A DNA stretch of 36,708 nucleotides from NCBI GenBank assembly GCA_903828665.1, contig CAIKMZ010000167.1, positions 1-36,708 on the forward strand. Reading direction: 5' to 3'. Within the stretch, counting starts at the first letter, position 1, and each line of letters starts with the position of its first letter. Below the pieces are notes generated by a model that worked only from the letters and a program-made list of their open reading frames with translations, was not told the origin of the DNA and did no database searches. Below are positions 26,386 through 34,338 of this stretch, in pieces. The DNA comes from an uncultured beta proteobacterium. GTDB lineage: Bacteria; Pseudomonadota; Gammaproteobacteria; Burkholderiales; Burkholderiaceae_C. The position numbers and the translations under genes were made by a program.

Positions 26386-27837
26386 TTAGCGCCCGTAGAC
26401 ATCCTCAAAGCGCACGATGTCGTCCTCGCCCAGATAAGAGCCCGACTGCACTTCGATCATCTCCAGCGGCACGCGGCCCGGATTTTCCAGGCGGTGCGTC
26501 GTGCCCAGCGGGATGAAGGTGGATTCGTTCTCCGACAGCAGGAAGGTTTCTTCGCCCTTGGTGATCTTCGCTGTGCCGCTGACCACGATCCAGTGCTCGG
26601 CGCGGTGATGGTGCATTTGCAACGAGAGGATGCCGCCCGGCTTGACCACGATGCGCTTGACCTGAAAACGCTCGCCCGCGTCCACGCCGTCATAGGAACC
26701 CCAGGGTCGGAAGACCTTGCGGTGGATCGAACTCTCGCTGCGGCCCTGTTGCTTGAGGCGGTCGACGATCTTCTTGACGTCCTGCGTCCTGTCCTTGTGC
26801 GCCACCAGAATCGCATCGGCTGTTTCAATCACCACCAGATCGCTCACCCCCACGCAGGCCACCAGGCGGCCCTCCGACAGCGCCAGTGTGTCATGGCAGT
26901 CCTGCAGCAGCACATCGCCCTGGGCGACGTTGCCGTTGGCATCCTTTGGTAGCACCTGCCACAAGGCGTCCCAAGCGCCGACGTCGGACCAGCCGGCCGT
27001 CAAGGGAATGACGACGCCGGGTGGCAGCGCTGCGGCCCCAGCAACCTGTTTCGCAATGCGTTCCATGACGGCGTAATCGATCGAGTCCGACGGGCAGGCG
27101 GCAAAGGCGTCCTTGCCGACACGGATAAAGTCGCCATCGGCAGAACCCGAGGTCCAGGCGCTTTGGCAGGCCGCGAGGATGTCCGGTCGGCAAGCGCCCA
27201 TTGCCGCGAGCCAGACCGAAGCCCGCATCATGAACAGGCCGCTGTTCCAGAAGTAGGTGCCCTCCTTCAGATAAGCCTGAGCTGTTGCCAGATCAGGTTT
27301 CTCCACAAAGCGCGCAATCAGCCGGGCTGATTCGGATTGGGCCGTGAAGGCCGCACCCGACTGGATGTAGCCGTAGCCGGTCTCCGGCGCTTCGGGCGTG
27401 ATGCCGAAGGTGACAACCGCGCCGCCATCGGCCAGCGCTGCACCCTGGCGCACGGCGCGCTGGAACGCGGCAATGTCGATGATGACGTGGTCAGCCGGCA
27501 TCACCAGCAGAATCGGGTCGGTCGCATGCTTGCTGGCCGCGAGCGCGGCCAGCGTCAGGGCCGGCGCCGTATTTCTGCCGGTGGGCTCCAGCACGATGCT
27601 GCCCGGTTTGCCCATCAGTCGAAGTTGTTCGGCGATGACGAAACGGTAATCTTCATTGCAAACCACCATCGGTGGCGCCAACTCGCAGTCCGCGATGCCC
27701 TCCACACGGCGGACCGTGGCCTGCAATAGCGAGTCCTCGCCGATCAAGGGCAACAACTGCTTTGGGTATTTTTCTCGTGACAACGGCCACAGACGGGTGC
27801 CGGAACCACCGGACAGGACAACGGGTTGGATCAGCAT
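26386..27837 (-). CDS. manC: mannose-1-phosphate guanylyltransferase / mannose-6-phosphate isomerase (type II)
   Basis: A 483-residue bifunctional enzyme of the ManC/AlgA/XanB group. The N-terminal nucleotidyltransferase has LSGGSGTRLWPLSREKYPKQLL (GTP binding) and FVEKPDLATAQAYL. The C-terminal cupin isomerase (about 350-483) has FRPWGSYDGVDAGERFQVKRI, QMHHHRAEHWIVVSGTA (metal-binding histidines) and STFIPLGTTHRLENPG. It makes GDP-mannose for polysaccharides from fructose-6-phosphate via mannose phosphates, with a phosphomannomutase from elsewhere. It is downstream of a second nucleotidyltransferase on the same strand with a 52-base gap. The ribosome site is weak. Confidence 0.95.
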   Translation of the reverse strand: MLIQPVVLSGGSGTRLWPLSREKYPKQLLPLIGEDSLLQATVRRVEGIADCELAPPMVVCNEDYRFVIAEQLRLMGKPGSIVLEPTGRNTAPALTLAALAASKHATDPILLVMPADHVIIDIAAFQRAVRQGAALADGGAVVTFGITPEAPETGYGYIQSGAAFTAQSESARLIARFVEKPDLATAQAYLKEGTYFWNSGLFMMRASVWLAAMGACRPDILAACQSAWTSGSADGDFIRVGKDAFAACPSDSIDYAVMERIAKQVAGAAALPPGVVIPLTAGWSDVGAWDALWQVLPKDANGNVAQGDVLLQDCHDTLALSEGRLVACVGVSDLVVIETADAILVAHKDRTQDVKKIVDRLKQQGRSESSIHRKVFRPWGSYDGVDAGERFQVKRIVVKPGGILSLQMHHHRAEHWIVVSGTAKITKGEETFLLSENESTFIPLGTTHRLENPGRVPLEMIEVQSGSYLGEDDIVRFEDVYGR

Positions 27838-27889
27838 GAAAACTCAGTTCTTCAATCAGTTGGAAAGGACAGGAAAGGCAGCGCGAGCC

Positions 27890-28993
27890 TCAGGCGCGGG
27901 CATCGCCCCAGCGCAGTTGGGCCGTGTCGTCACCCCGGTAAATCGTATCTCCATGGCGATCGACACAATACTCCGGGGAGACGATCATCTCGGAAAAACG
28001 CATGTCGGCGGCGATGCGCGTGTACTCAAACAGGATGCTGCGCACCACCTTGGCGCCGGTGCGGATGTGGCTGCCGTGGCCGATCCACGCCGGCCCGGTG
28101 ATGGTGGCGCCGGGCTCGATGCGCACGCTCGACCCGATGTAGACAGGCCCCTTGATGGTGACCTTGTCCCACGGAATCGACGTGTTGAGGCCGACCCAGA
28201 TACCGGGCTTGACCTGGCGTCCGGGCATGTTCATGTCCGCGACCTCGCCGCGCAGGACGCGTTGCAGCACGGACCAGTAATCGCTGACGCGGCCGATGTC
28301 GATCCAGTTGAACGGACGGTTCTGCGCAAAGAACGGCAGCGCTTGCGCGACCAGTTGCGGAAACAGTTGCGAGCCGATGTCGTAGACCACGCCCGATGGC
28401 ACCAGGTCCAACACCGCTGGTTCGAAGATATAAATGCCGGTGCTGGCCAAGGTGGACTTGGCCTCGGCCGGCTTGGGCTTTTCCTGAAAGGACAGGATGT
28501 GGCCGTCTGGCGCCGCCACCACAATGCCGTAGTTCTGGACATCGGCCAGCGGCACATCAAGCGCCACGACGCTGGCAATGGCGCCCTTGGCCTTGTGCTC
28601 GGCCAGGGCCGCCGTGATGTCGAGGTCGATCAGCGCATCACCGCACAGCACCAGCGTGGTGTCATCGAAGAAGCCGCCGAAGTCCTGGATGCGCCGCATG
28701 CCGCCTGCCGAGCCCATCGGGCGCGGCAGGATGTCGCCGTGGTCCCGGATCCCTTCGTAGGCGTAGCCGATCTGAACCCCCCAGCGCCGGCCATCGCCAA
28801 AATACTCTTCGATCTTCTGATGGTGCCAGGCGACGTTGACCATGATTTCGGTGATGCCGTGGCGCGCCAAGTGCTCGATCAGGTACTCCATCACCGGCTT
28901 GCCCAGGATCGGCACCATCGGTTTGGGCAGATCGTGCGTCAGTGGGCGCACGCGGCTGCCCTGGCCTGCGGCCAAAATCATTCCCTTAGCCAT
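27890..28993 (-). CDS. NDP-sugar pyrophosphorylase, mannose-1-phosphate guanylyltransferase-like, with hexapeptide-repeat C-terminus
   Basis: A 367-residue protein. Residues 1-235 form a nucleotidyltransferase: GMILAAGQGSRVRPLTHDLPKPMVPI at the nucleotide site, GSAGGMRRIQDF, and LVLCGDALIDLD holding the metal Asp. Residues about 255-350 form a left-handed beta-helix of hexapeptide repeats (IWVGLNTSI, VYIGSSVRIEPGATITGPAWIGHGSHI). Family members make GDP-mannose or another NDP-hexose; the sugar is not certain from sequence. AGGG lies 5 bases before ATG 28993. It sits between rlmJ and manC on the same strand, so the two sugar nucleotidyltransferases may be co-expressed. Confidence 0.88.
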   Translation of the reverse strand: MAKGMILAAGQGSRVRPLTHDLPKPMVPILGKPVMEYLIEHLARHGITEIMVNVAWHHQKIEEYFGDGRRWGVQIGYAYEGIRDHGDILPRPMGSAGGMRRIQDFGGFFDDTTLVLCGDALIDLDITAALAEHKAKGAIASVVALDVPLADVQNYGIVVAAPDGHILSFQEKPKPAEAKSTLASTGIYIFEPAVLDLVPSGVVYDIGSQLFPQLVAQALPFFAQNRPFNWIDIGRVSDYWSVLQRVLRGEVADMNMPGRQVKPGIWVGLNTSIPWDKVTIKGPVYIGSSVRIEPGATITGPAWIGHGSHIRTGAKVVRSILFEYTRIAADMRFSEMIVSPEYCVDRHGDTIYRGDDTAQLRWGDARA

Positions 28994-29029
28994 GCCATCC
29001 CTTGTTGTTCGTGTTCATGTTCTGCTGAC

Positions 29030-29986
29030 TCAGCCTCCCGATTCGACCGTGAATGCCGCATGCTGGTCCTGTCCCAGCAGGCTGACCAGTTGTGGCAGCG
29101 CCAGTTGGAGCGCACTCTTGAGTGTATGCGGCGGGTTGATGATGAACATGCCGCTGGCAGGCAGCCCCGGGCGGACGGTCTCGCCCGCATCATCGGTGGC
29201 CAGTTTGCTCGATTTGACCGTCAGTGTCGCGTTCAGCCAGCTCTTGCCCGCTTTGTTAGCCAGGGTCTTGAGTTTGCGCGGCACATCGTGCGCTTCGGGC
29301 CGCGGAATCAGGGGGTACCAGACAGCATAGGTGCCGGTGGCAAAGCGCACCATTGAATCGGCGATCATCTCGACGACACGACCATAGTCGGACTTGATCT
29401 CGTAGCTTGGGTCGCTTAGCAGCAGGGCCCTGCGTGATGGCGGCGGCAGAAATTTCTTCACGCCTTCAAAGCCATCCTCGCGCAGCACAGCCACCTGCCG
29501 CCCGGCCTCAAGCTGGGCGATGTTGGCTGACAGGGTCTTGGCGTCGGTCGGGTGCAATTCGAACAGTTTGAGCTTGTCGCGCTCACCAAGCAGACTTTGG
29601 ATGATGAAGGGAGAGCCGGGATAAATCCGGTGGCTGCCGGCCGTATTGAAACTTGCGACCAGATCCACGTAGTCCTGCAGCAAGGGCGCCAGGCCGGCTG
29701 CAAATGCTTTGGTCGATGCAGTGGGCTTGGCTCCTGGTTGCGCCTTGGCGGCGGCGCTCAGCAACTTTTCCTTCTCGGTCAGCAGGCGCACGAAGCCGTT
29801 GGCCGCCTCGCCGCTGGTTTCAGCGTAGTCGCCATCAAGCCGGTACAGACCGGCCCCGGCATGGGTGTCGAACACAGTGAGTGCCGTGTCCTTCTGCCTC
29901 AGATGCCTCAATATGGCAATCAAGATGGTGTGTTTGAGCACGTCGGCGTGATTGCCGGCGTGGAAGGCGTGACGGTAACTGAACAT
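29030..29986 (-). CDS. rlmJ: 23S rRNA (adenine(2030)-N6)-methyltransferase
   Basis: A 318-residue SAM-dependent methyltransferase starting MFSYRHAFHAGNHADVLKHTIL, the family N-terminus; ATG 29986 is chosen for that reason over an upstream start at 30013. THAGAGLYRL is the SAM motif, ELHPTDAKTL follows, and the catalytic motif IV reads Asp192-Pro-Ser-Tyr195 (DPSYE) rather than the DPPY of E. coli RlmJ. The C-terminal TASGM-like block (LPASGMFIINPP) is present. It methylates A2030 in 23S rRNA. An insertion of about 30 residues rich in Ala/Lys (LLSAAAKAQPGAKPTASTKAF) makes it longer than the 280-residue E. coli protein. Confidence 0.94.
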   Translation of the reverse strand: MFSYRHAFHAGNHADVLKHTILIAILRHLRQKDTALTVFDTHAGAGLYRLDGDYAETSGEAANGFVRLLTEKEKLLSAAAKAQPGAKPTASTKAFAAGLAPLLQDYVDLVASFNTAGSHRIYPGSPFIIQSLLGERDKLKLFELHPTDAKTLSANIAQLEAGRQVAVLREDGFEGVKKFLPPPSRRALLLSDPSYEIKSDYGRVVEMIADSMVRFATGTYAVWYPLIPRPEAHDVPRKLKTLANKAGKSWLNATLTVKSSKLATDDAGETVRPGLPASGMFIINPPHTLKSALQLALPQLVSLLGQDQHAAFTVESGG

Positions 29987-30064
29987 GGGGGAATGGTAAC
30001 CCGCAAAATTCAACCTCGGTGGCTTGCGCCGGCTAAGGCGTCTTGTTGGCCCGTGCTGGCTCGT

Positions 30065-30134
30065 CTGCCGGGTTTGGCTGGAATTTCGTATAATGCTCGG
30101 CTTCGCAGCGCTTTTGTGGCTCCGCGGCGAAGCC
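30065..30134 (+). promoter_or_regulatory. rplM promoter and structured leader hairpin
   Basis: A perfect -10 TATAAT lies at 30089-30094, with CTGCCG at 30065-30070 as the best -35 (18-base spacer). Transcription should start near 30101. GGCTTCGC (30099-30106) pairs with GCGAAGCC (30127-30134), with three more inner pairs past an A-G mismatch, so a hairpin forms at or next to the 5' end of the mRNA. About 80 bases of leader follow before the rplM ATG. In E. coli the rplM-rpsI leader is the site of feedback by L13, so this could be an analogous element. Confidence 0.62.
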
Positions 30135-30216
30135 TGTCCCCCACCTAAGAGATTCCCGTCAGAGGAACGCCGACCGTGGAAAAGAGCCCGACAAACCCTC
30201 TCAAAAGAGAAAACTC

Positions 30217-30648
30217 ATGACCAAAACTTTCAGCGCCAAACCCGCTGACGTGGTGCACGAGTGGTTTGTGATTGACGCGACCGACAAGGTCCTCGGACGA
30301 GTAGCCAGCGAAGTTGCTCTCCGTTTGCGCGGCAAACACAAGGCCATTTATACGCCTCACGTCGATACCGGTGACTTTATCGTCATCATCAATGCAGCTC
30401 AGCTGCGCGTCACCGGCGCCAAGTCGATTGACAAGGTGTACTACCGCCATTCGGGATATCCTGGCGGGATTACTGCCACCAACTTCCGTGACATGCAAGC
30501 CAAGCATCCGGGCCGCGCTTTGGAAAAAGCCGTCAAGGGCATGCTGCCCAAGGGCCCGCTTGGCTACGCCATGATCAAGAAGCTCAAGGTGTACGGCGGT
30601 GCTGAGCACCCGCACACTGCCCAGCAACCCAAAGTGTTGGAACTTTAA
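30217..30648 (+). CDS. rplM: 50S ribosomal protein L13
   Basis: A 143-residue ribosomal protein, the usual length. Conserved blocks: [52 protein letters not shown], and the C-terminal [31 protein letters not shown]. It binds 23S rRNA early in large-subunit assembly. The start ATG 30217 follows AAGAGA. It is first in the conserved rplM-rpsI pair, 10 bases before rpsI. Confidence 0.98.
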   Translation: MTKTFSAKPADVVHEWFVIDATDKVLGRVASEVALRLRGKHKAIYTPHVDTGDFIVIINAAQLRVTGAKSIDKVYYRHSGYPGGITATNFRDMQAKHPGRALEKAVKGMLPKGPLGYAMIKKLKVYGGAEHPHTAQQPKVLEL

Positions 30649-30658
30649 GGAGCCTTGA

Positions 30659-31051
30659 ATGATTGGTGAATGGAACAATGGTACCGGCCGTCGCAAATCC
30701 AGCGTCGCCCGCGTATTTCTGAAAAAGGGCTCCGGCCAGATCGTCGTGAACGGCAAGGACATCGAAAAATTCTTCGGTCGTCAAACCTCCATCATGATTT
30801 GCAAGCAGCCGCTGTTTTTGACGAATCACGCCCAGACGTTTGACATCATGGTCAATGTTGCCGGTGGTGGTGAGTCCGGTCAGGCTGGCGCTGTGCGTCA
30901 CGGCATTACCCGTGCCCTGATCGACTACGATGCGACGCTCAAGTCCGAGCTCAGCAAAGCTGGCTTCGTGACCCGCGATGCCCGCGAAGTCGAACGCAAG
31001 AAGGTCGGCTTCCACGGCGCGCGTCGCCGCAAGCAGTTCAGCAAGCGCTAA
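30659..31051 (+). CDS. rpsI: 30S ribosomal protein S9
   Basis: A 130-residue ribosomal protein. Conserved blocks: [50 protein letters not shown], and the basic tail [22 protein letters not shown], whose C-terminus reaches the P-site tRNA in the ribosome. AAGGAG lies just after the rplM stop, 7 bases before the ATG. A strong terminator follows 22 bases after its stop. Confidence 0.98.
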   Translation: MIGEWNNGTGRRKSSVARVFLKKGSGQIVVNGKDIEKFFGRQTSIMICKQPLFLTNHAQTFDIMVNVAGGGESGQAGAVRHGITRALIDYDATLKSELSKAGFVTRDAREVERKKVGFHGARRRKQFSKR

Positions 31052-31072
31052 TTTCAGCAGAACTTGCCATGC

Positions 31073-31107
31073 AACAGCCACCAGGATGCAGATCCCGGTG
31101 GCTGTTT
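31073..31107 (+). terminator. rplM-rpsI operon terminator
   Basis: AACAGCCACC (31073-31082) pairs with GGTGGCTGTT (31097-31106); inside it GGAT (31084-31087) pairs with ATCC (31092-31095) around a GCAG tetraloop, separated from the outer stem by one A-C mismatch. The stem runs into TTTGCATTT. It is a stable hairpin directly after rpsI, though the T-run is broken. Confidence 0.82.
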
Positions 31108-31185
31108 GCATTTGGGGCGCAATGGCGTGGCAAAGCCCCCACTGCAGTCAGCGTCAAATGTGGTTTCGCTGGATTCCTGAGCGAA

Positions 31186-31214
31186 TTGCTGTAGTATTAC
31201 CCCATTCATATTGA
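31186..31214 (+). promoter_or_regulatory. candidate erpA promoter
   Basis: TTGCTG (31186-31191) and TATTGA (31209-31214) are separated by 17 bases, giving a start near 31221 and a leader of about 60 bases before erpA. The spacing is ideal and the hexamers are fair matches. No IscR-type site could be recognised with confidence. Confidence 0.5.
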
Positions 31215-31281
31215 AAATGCAGGAACAGGCCGCAGATAGCTCAGCAGAGCCCGCTTTGTTCCCCATCATCCAGGAGTAGCC

Positions 31282-31644
31282 ATGAGTGCTGTTGCAGAAT
31301 CCGTTGTGACCGAAATGCCCGATCCCATTATTTTCACGGACAGTGCTGCCGCGAAAGTGGCGGACCTGATTGCCGAAGAAGGCAACCCTGAATTGAAATT
31401 GCGCGTGTTTGTGCAGGGCGGTGGCTGTTCCGGCTTCCAATATGGTTTCACTTTCGATGAAATCACCAATGAAGATGACACGACGATGACCAAGAACGGT
31501 GTCTCGCTGCTGATTGACGCCATGAGCTACCAGTATCTGGTGGGCGCCGAGATCGACTACAAGGAAGACCTGCAGGGGGCTCAGTTTGTCATCAAGAATC
31601 CCAATGCGACCACGACCTGCGGTTGTGGCTCCAGCTTTTCCTGA
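31282..31644 (+). CDS. erpA: iron-sulfur cluster insertion protein (A-type carrier)
   Basis: A 120-residue A-type iron-sulfur carrier. The three cluster-ligand cysteines are present: Cys49 in [11 protein letters not shown] and Cys113/Cys115 in [11 protein letters not shown]. ErpA passes [4Fe-4S] or [2Fe-2S] clusters from the assembly machinery to target enzymes such as IspG and respiratory proteins. CAGGAG lies 9 bases before the ATG. It is a single-gene unit between the rpsI terminator and a terminator inside the convergent anmK. Confidence 0.95.
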   Translation: MSAVAESVVTEMPDPIIFTDSAAAKVADLIAEEGNPELKLRVFVQGGGCSGFQYGFTFDEITNEDDTTMTKNGVSLLIDAMSYQYLVGAEIDYKEDLQGAQFVIKNPNATTTCGCGSSFS

Positions 31645-31676
31645 TCCACATTGAGAGGCAAGACCCGCGCCCGAAT

Positions 31677-32792
31677 TCAGGCCGGGTAGATTGCACCCAA
31701 TATGCGGGCGCCTCTGGCGCCCGTTACTTTTTTCAGGTTGCCCGTCTTGCGCGATACGGCCTGACCTGCAAGCCAGGCGAATGCCGCAGCTTCCACCTGC
31801 AAGGGTGGCAAGCCATGCGCGTCCGAGGAGTCGACCTGAATGCCTGGCAGATGGGCCTGCAGCCGGCGCATCAACTCACCGTTGAAGGCACCACCGCCAC
31901 AGACAATCAGGATCTTGCTGCTGGCTCCGTAACGACTCAAACTGCTTGCACAACTGCTCGCCGTCAATTCAGTCAAGGTCGCCTGCACATCCACCGGTGC
32001 CAGAGCGTGGAAGTGATCGAGTTTGGCGGCGAGCCAGTCGGGGTTGAAGAGGTCGCGCCCCGTGCTCTTGGGTGCAGGCAGGGCAAAGTAGGGCTCGGCC
32101 AATAGTGCCGACAACAAGTCGGGTGATACATGCCCGGCCGCCGCCCAGGCGCCATCGGCGTCAAAGTCCAGACCAAGATGGTGTTGACACCAGGCGTCCA
32201 TCAGGGCATTGCCAGGGCCACAGTCAAAGCCGATCACATCGTCTGCCATCGCGGGACCGAGCACCGTCAGGTTGGAAATCCCGCCGATGTTGAGCGTGGC
32301 CACGGTTTCCCCCGGCTTTCCAAATACCGACTGATGAAAGGCCGGCACCAAGGGTGCGCCTTGGCCGCCGGCCGCTACATCCCGACTGCGAAAGTCTGCG
32401 GCAACCGTTATGCCAGTCAATTCGGCGAGCAGAGCCGGGTTGTTGAGTTGCAGGGTGTATCCCGTGCCGTCGAAACATTGGGGCTGATGCCGTACAGTCT
32501 GCCCGTGCGCGCCGATGGCGATGACGGCGGTCTTGTCGACGCCTGACCTCTCAAGCAACTGCGCGACCACATTCGCGTAGATGCGAACCAGGGCGTTGGC
32601 GGCCAGTGCGCCGCGGTGCAATTCGTTGACGCCCGGTGTATTGAGTGCCAGCAACTCCTGCGCAAGGCCGGGCGGCAAAGGTGCGCTGACGTGTGCCACG
32701 ACGATGAGCGAGTCATTCGCAAAATCTGCCAGGACCCCGTCTACTCCGTCCAGCGAGGTGCCAGACATCAGGCCGAGGTAGAGCTCTGACAC
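31677..32792 (-). CDS. anmK: anhydro-N-acetylmuramic acid kinase
   Basis: A 371-residue sugar kinase that cleaves and phosphorylates 1,6-anhydro-MurNAc to MurNAc-6-phosphate in peptidoglycan recycling. Family blocks: YLGLMSGTSLDGVDGVL (phosphate-binding), AIGAHGQTVRHQP, NIGGISNLTVLGP, GFDCGPGNALMDAWC, and ILIVCGGGAFNGELMRRL. GTG 32792 is the start; no strong ribosome site is seen. The 3' end of the gene contains the erpA terminator read on the other strand. It lies after an M23 peptidase gene on the same strand with a 23-base gap, both in cell-wall turnover. Confidence 0.95.
   Translation of the reverse strand: MSELYLGLMSGTSLDGVDGVLADFANDSLIVVAHVSAPLPPGLAQELLALNTPGVNELHRGALAANALVRIYANVVAQLLERSGVDKTAVIAIGAHGQTVRHQPQCFDGTGYTLQLNNPALLAELTGITVAADFRSRDVAAGGQGAPLVPAFHQSVFGKPGETVATLNIGGISNLTVLGPAMADDVIGFDCGPGNALMDAWCQHHLGLDFDADGAWAAAGHVSPDLLSALLAEPYFALPAPKSTGRDLFNPDWLAAKLDHFHALAPVDVQATLTELTASSCASSLSRYGASSKILIVCGGGAFNGELMRRLQAHLPGIQVDSSDAHGLPPLQVEAAAFAWLAGQAVSRKTGNLKKVTGARGARILGAIYPA
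31705..31733 (+). terminator. erpA terminator embedded in anmK coding sequence
   Basis: CGGGCGCC (31705-31712), loop TCT, GGCGCCCG (31716-31723), then TTACTTTTTT (31724-31733). A perfect 8-base GC stem with a T-rich tail on the plus strand is a textbook intrinsic terminator, 61 bases after the erpA stop. On the minus strand it encodes part of the conserved anmK C-terminus (VTGARGARIL). Confidence 0.88.
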
Positions 32793-32815
32793 GCGCCCGG
32801 TCTCTTGTCGGGAGT

Positions 32816-34246
32816 CTATTGGGCGCTTGTTTGCTGCGCCAAGGCGGCGGCAGCGAGGGCAACGCGGTTTTCGGCCGCCAATTTGCTGAAGATCGGCCTG
32901 GCTGTCGCGGAGACCGGCACTGACTCGCTTTGCCGTGCGATCGTGAGTGGATCACGGTAGATGCCATTGACTCGGAATTCAAAATGCAGATGCGGGCCGG
33001 TGGCCCAGCCGGTTGCACCCACAGCTCCGATGGTTTGACCCTGGCTGACAGTCTGTCCCTTGCGCACATTGATGCGGCTCAGATGCGCGTAGACCGTCGT
33101 GTGATTGTTGCGGTGTTTCAGAAAGATCACGTTGCCGTAACCGTTTTGAACACCGGCAAACTCAACCACGCCATCGCCCACGCTGCGCACGGCCGTACCG
33201 ATTGGCGCGCCGTAATCAACGCCCTGGTGGGCACGCATGGTTTGAAGAATCGGATGCAGTCGCATCTTGAAGCCGCTGGTTATTCTGGAGAATTCCATTG
33301 GCGAGGCAAGAAAGGCGCGACGCAGGCTCTGCCCGTCGAGCGTGTAGTACCCACCTCTGGTTGCACCGGCCTGCGCCGTGACGCTGTTTGCACCGCCAAC
33401 TGTTGGCTCCTGGAACCACATGGCCTGGAAGGACTTGCCGCCGTTGACAAATTCGGCGCTCAGCACCCGTCCGGCACGCAGCGGCTCGCCGTCCCCTTCA
33501 AGCGTTTCATAAACCACCGAAAAGCGGTCGCCTTTGCGCAGGGCACGGTGGAAGTCGATATTGCTCGAGAAGATCTCGGCCAGCTGCGTTGCAACGGTGT
33601 CCGGGATCTTGGCCTCGTCGGTGGCGGCAAACAACGAGGTTTGGATGGTGCCGCCAGCGAGCCGGTTTGATGCGGTCAGTGCTGCGGTCTCGATGCGTGA
33701 CTGAAAGCCTTGCGCCGTCTTTTCGATCACCAGGCGTTTGAAGTTGCCATCGTTATCAGCACTCCAGCGGGCGCTGAGCTTGTACAGATTGTTCCTGTCG
33801 TCCGTCTCGGCGGTAACGCTGCGACCGCTGCGCCCCAGTAGCAGACGGGCGACCGAGTCGGTGCGCAGGAACGCCGCGGCCGGCGCGTCGTTCACGCCCA
33901 ATCGGCTGAGCAAGGTGTCGGCAGTGTCGGTTGAGCGCGTGGTTTCGGATCGGAACAGTTTGAAAGACTGGAGACCGGGGTCAGTTGCCGTCACAGGCAA
34001 TGTTGCGACCGATTCCAGAACTTGGTGCACCGGCAAATCCGAGGCATCAGGCGCCAGTGCGGCTACGGCCAGGGCGCCGCCGCCAGCCCCCAGCATCAGG
34101 GCAGCCAGAAGGGCGCTGATTCGCTTGGGGTATTGTTTGATTGTGCGGCGGGAAAAAGCTAACAAGGCGCTTCCGGCGGCAACAAGACTGTTGGTCAAAA
34201 GAAAGTTTCCAAGTGAGGGTTGATGCGAGGTCAACCGAACAGACAA
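32816..34246 (-). CDS. M23-family peptidoglycan endopeptidase, membrane-anchored (MepM-like)
   Basis: Up to 476 residues. One membrane anchor lies near residues 40-62 (ISALLAALMLGAGGGALAVAALA). A long periplasmic region (about 70-300) follows, similar to the OapA/LysM-like part of MepM relatives, then the LytM/M23 domain (about 325-435). Zinc ligands: His340 and Asp344 in HQGVDYG, and His419/His421 in GPHLHFE. The family cuts peptide cross-links in peptidoglycan. The start is unsure: TTG 34246 opens the frame, TTG 34198 is an alternative closer to the anchor, and no good ribosome site is seen. It is divergent from tyrS and upstream of anmK. Confidence 0.9.
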   Translation of the reverse strand: MSVRLTSHQPSLGNFLLTNSLVAAGSALLAFSRRTIKQYPKRISALLAALMLGAGGGALAVAALAPDASDLPVHQVLESVATLPVTATDPGLQSFKLFRSETTRSTDTADTLLSRLGVNDAPAAAFLRTDSVARLLLGRSGRSVTAETDDRNNLYKLSARWSADNDGNFKRLVIEKTAQGFQSRIETAALTASNRLAGGTIQTSLFAATDEAKIPDTVATQLAEIFSSNIDFHRALRKGDRFSVVYETLEGDGEPLRAGRVLSAEFVNGGKSFQAMWFQEPTVGGANSVTAQAGATRGGYYTLDGQSLRRAFLASPMEFSRITSGFKMRLHPILQTMRAHQGVDYGAPIGTAVRSVGDGVVEFAGVQNGYGNVIFLKHRNNHTTVYAHLSRINVRKGQTVSQGQTIGAVGATGWATGPHLHFEFRVNGIYRDPLTIARQSESVPVSATARPIFSKLAAENRVALAAAALAQQTSAQ

Positions 34247-34338
34247 AGAGCATGCTCAGGCGGTCGATTTAAAATCGGTCGCTTGAGCAATGGCAGAGTA
34301 TAACTTCGCCGCACCCTGTCGCATCGAGAAAAACCCTT

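Noticed and set aside
26366..26392. GCGCT/AGCGC hairpin between the convergent acyl-CoA dehydrogenase and manC
   Set aside because: Only five pairs with a large loop; too weak to call.
27656..29356. 566-residue plus-strand frame opposite the two sugar nucleotidyltransferases
   Set aside because: It spans the spacer and two well-conserved genes on the other strand and shows no family features.
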